Source of the DNA: Armatimonadota bacterium
GTDB lineage: Bacteria; Armatimonadota; Hebobacteria; CAIYQO01
NCBI GenBank assembly: GCA_022708765.1
Contig: JAKIYB010000209.1
Coordinates: 1-7,537 of the forward strand
Reading direction: 5' to 3'
Length of the DNA stretch: 7,537 bases
Below the pieces are notes generated by a model. It made no database searches. It was not told the DNA's origin and was given only the letters and a program-made list of their open reading frames with translations. The position numbers were made by a program, and so were the translations under genes. Positions 5,090-7,537 of this stretch are shown here, piece after piece. Position 1 is the first letter of the stretch. Every line of letters begins with the position of its first letter.

Positions 5090-7537
5090 ATGTCCGATCA
5101 TCGGGTCTCTGATTCCTGGCTCATCCAGTATAAAGGCAGCGACGCCGAGTCCGTCCAGGTGGGTATTCTTCGCAACCTTGAATACCGTCTCGCGCGCGAC
5201 CTGCACGCCGCCGACCGCTACGACATGTATGCGAGCACGGCCTACGCGATCTCTGACTATCTCATCGAGCGATGGATTCTCACCAAGCAGGCCTACTTCA
5301 CCAGCAAACCCAAGCGCGTCTACTATCTGTCCATGGAATACCTGATGGGACGATCGCTTACCAATAACCTGATCAACCTGGGGCTGTATGACGCCTGCCG
5401 TGACGCGCTGGCCGGGTTGGGTATCCTACTTGATGACATTGAAGAATGTGAAGCAGATGCTGGACTGGGCAATGGCGGCTTGGGCCGCCTAGCCGCCTGT
5501 TTCCTCGACTCCATGGCTACCATGGGTTTACCCGCACACGGCTACGGCATACGCTACAACTACGGGCTCTTCCATCAGAAGATTGTTAGCGACCGGCAGG
5601 TCGAGATGCCCGACCACTGGTTGGCGCTGCCGAATCCCTGGGAAGTCGCCCGCCCCACTCATACCTTCACCGTCCACTTCGGAGGGCATACTGAACGGTC
5701 GGCAGGCAAAGATGCCAAGGAGCAAACCGCGTGGATGCCCGCAGGCGATGTCACTGCCATGGCCTATGACACGCCCATTCCCGGCTATGGCACAGAGACG
5801 GTCAATACCCTTCGACTGTGGACCGCCCAGGCTGCCGAAGAGTTCGATTTCGATGTGTTCAGCAGCGGGGACTATATCGCCGCCTGTGAAAAGCAGGTGC
5901 TTAGCGAGAATATCTCCAAGGTACTCTACCCCAACGACTCCTCGCTCCTCGGGAAAGAACTGCGACTGAAGCAGGAATATTTCCTCGTCTCCTCTTCGCT
6001 GCAGGATATCATCCGCCGTTTCAAGCATGACCATGACGGTAACTGGGCTTTGTTGCCTGACGCCATCGCCATTCAGCTTAACGATACCCATCCGGCGCTG
6101 GCGATTCCCGAGTTCATGCGCCTGCTGGTAGACGTAGAGGGGCTGTCCTGGGAGACCGCCTGGGATCTCTGTATACGAACCTTCGCCTATACGAATCACA
6201 CGCTCATGCCCGAGGCGTTGGAAGAGTGGTCAGTGTCGCTGCTGGAGAGTCTGCTGCCGCGGCACATGGAGATCATCTACCTCATCAACCACTACTTCCT
6301 GATGGATGTTGCCCGGCGTTATCCCGGCGACGTGGACCGGTTGGCGCGTATGTCTATTATCGCTGAAGACGGCGTGAAGCGCGTGCGTATGGCCTATCTG
6401 GCTGTGGTGGGCAGCCACCATGTGAACGGTGTCGCCGAACTACACAGCCGGCTCATGCAGGAGACGCTCTTCCGCGACTTCGCCGATTTCTATCCTGGCA
6501 AGTTTACCAATAAAACGAATGGCATCACTCCGCGCCGATGGCTGCTCAAATCGAACCCCCGCCTGGCCGACCTGATCACTGAGGCCATTGGCGACGGGTG
6601 GGTGACGGATTTAAGCCAGCTTCGCGGATTAGTTCCTTATACCGAAGACGCAGGCTTCCGCAATGAGTGGCGGGCTATCAAGCGCGGCAACAAAGCCGGC
6701 ATGGCGGAACTCATCTCCCGCGATGCCGGCGTCATCGTCTCGCCGGATTCCCTCTTCGACGTGCAGGTTAAGCGAATGCATGAATATAAACGGCAGCTCC
6801 TTTTTGCCCTGCAGATCATCGCCGACTACCTGCGCATTAAAGAGGGCAGGGGTGTCGCACGGGTGCCGCGCACTTGCCTAATCGGTGGCAAAGCCGCACC
6901 GGGCTACTATATGGCAAAACTGACGATTCACCTAATCAATCGCATCGCCGACATGGTGAATCGCGATCCCGAGGTGAACGGCTTCCTGCGCATCGCCTTC
7001 CTGCCGAACTATCGCGTATCCCTCGCCGAGCAGCTCATCCCCGCCGCCGACCTGTCCGAGCAGATTTCCACCGCCGGCATGGAAGCCTCAGGCACCGGCA
7101 ATATGAAATTTGCGCTCAATGGCGCGCTCACCATCGGCACGCTGGATGGCGCCAATATCGAAATCCTGGAGGAAGTGGGTACGGAGAGCATCTTCATCTT
7201 CGGGCATACGGCCGAACAGATTGCCGACCTGCGCCGGGAGGGGTACCGACCGGATGACTATATCGCGCGCTCGCCAGAGTTGCAGGCGGTGTTGCACCTG
7301 CTCGATATTGACTTCTTCTGTCCCGGCGAACCGGGCCTGTTCCGCCCGCTCTACGACGCGCTGGTCTTCCACGACCCCTTCTTCCTGATGGCAGACTTTG
7401 ACCTCTACCGCGCCTGCCACGACCGCGCCGTGGAAACCTACCGCGACCGCGATGTTTGGACACGCTTATCCATTCTCAACGTCGCCCGCTGCGGAAAGTT
7501 CTCCAGCGACCGCACCATAATGGAATATGCTCGTGAC
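5090..7537 (+). CDS. glgP: Glycogen/alpha-glucan phosphorylase (GT35), 3' end cut by the window
   Basis: GlgP is a cytoplasmic pyridoxal-phosphate enzyme that cleaves terminal alpha-1,4 glucose units of glycogen or maltodextrin with phosphate, releasing glucose 1-phosphate. The frame is open for 816 codons with no stop before the edge. E. coli GlgP is about 815 residues, and the last visible residues, RTIMEYARD, align just short of its C-terminus, so probably only about 10-20 residues are missing. Visible family blocks are YYLSMEYLMGRSL near the N-terminus, GNGGLGRLAACFLDSMA from 127, TNHTLMPEALEEW, NGITPRRWL from 477, KRMHEYKRQ from 561, and the phosphorylase signature EASGTGNMKFALN (665-677), in which Lys673 is the expected pyridoxal-phosphate Schiff-base lysine. 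Frame is kept from the ATG to the signature, so I see no frameshift. This is the long E. coli/animal-type enzyme; I see no counterpart of the animal N-terminal phosphoserine segment. It is transcribed divergently from mqnA across a 198-bp region. Confidence 0.96.
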   Translation, partial: MSDHRVSDSWLIQYKGSDAESVQVGILRNLEYRLARDLHAADRYDMYASTAYAISDYLIERWILTKQAYFTSKPKRVYYLSMEYLMGRSLTNNLINLGLYDACRDALAGLGILLDDIEECEADAGLGNGGLGRLAACFLDSMATMGLPAHGYGIRYNYGLFHQKIVSDRQVEMPDHWLALPNPWEVARPTHTFTVHFGGHTERSAGKDAKEQTAWMPAGDVTAMAYDTPIPGYGTETVNTLRLWTAQAAEEFDFDVFSSGDYIAACEKQVLSENISKVLYPNDSSLLGKELRLKQEYFLVSSSLQDIIRRFKHDHDGNWALLPDAIAIQLNDTHPALAIPEFMRLLVDVEGLSWETAWDLCIRTFAYTNHTLMPEALEEWSVSLLESLLPRHMEIIYLINHYFLMDVARRYPGDVDRLARMSIIAEDGVKRVRMAYLAVVGSHHVNGVAELHSRLMQETLFRDFADFYPGKFTNKTNGITPRRWLLKSNPRLADLITEAIGDGWVTDLSQLRGLVPYTEDAGFRNEWRAIKRGNKAGMAELISRDAGVIVSPDSLFDVQVKRMHEYKRQLLFALQIIADYLRIKEGRGVARVPRTCLIGGKAAPGYYMAKLTIHLINRIADMVNRDPEVNGFLRIAFLPNYRVSLAEQLIPAADLSEQISTAGMEASGTGNMKFALNGALTIGTLDGANIEILEEVGTESIFIFGHTAEQIADLRREGYRPDDYIARSPELQAVLHLLDIDFFCPGEPGLFRPLYDALVFHDPFFLMADFDLYRACHDRAVETYRDRDVWTRLSILNVARCGKFSSDRTIMEYARD

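Noticed and set aside
5528..6199. 223-codon minus-strand frame inside glgP
   Set aside because: Antisense to a continuous, strongly conserved phosphorylase frame; no motif of its own was recognised.

Overview
The window is a compact, moderately GC-rich (by eye somewhat over half G+C) bacterial chromosomal segment with five protein genes and no visible mobile element, CRISPR array or RNA gene. From left to right these are: the first 31 codons of an unrecognised gene on the minus strand (1-94); a large UPF0182-family membrane protein (minus, 171-3008); mqnC (minus, 3066-4139); mqnA (minus, 4136-4891); and glgP on the plus strand (5090 to the right edge, open at its 3' end). MqnA and MqnC show that the host makes menaquinone by the futalosine route. 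That route together with a UPF0182 protein and an E. coli/animal-type GT35 phosphorylase would fit Armatimonadota or Chloroflexota, but this assignment is low-confidence inference and the sequence alone does not prove it.

The minus-strand genes look like one transcription unit read leftwards: mqnA - mqnC - UPF0182 - partial gene. mqnA and mqnC overlap by four bases (ATGA). mqnC is followed after 57 nt by the UPF0182 start, and the UPF0182 stop is followed after 76 nt by the start of the partial gene. I see no hairpin plus T-run terminator in either gap. The two Mqn enzymes catalyse the first step (chorismate dehydration) and the radical-SAM cyclisation step of the pathway; mqnB, mqnD and mqnE are not in the window.

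The mqnA-glgP intergenic region (4892-5089, 198 bp) is the main regulatory feature. It can be read as two outward-facing sigma-70-like promoters. The mqnA promoter (TTGCAC-N17-TATACT) places the predicted transcription start on the GTG start codon itself, so mqnA may be translated from a leaderless mRNA. A 17-bp imperfect dyad covers its -35 element and is a candidate operator. The glgP promoter (TTGACG-N17-TACCAT) would give a conventional leader of about 33 nt with a well-spaced GAGGT ribosome binding site.

The window looks like ordinary core metabolism and envelope genes rather than an accessory island. I found no convincing new multi-gene system. The most useful leads are the possible leaderless start of mqnA, the operator-like dyad, the linkage of an uncharacterised UPF0182 membrane protein to menaquinone genes, and the unrecognised gene cut by the left edge.
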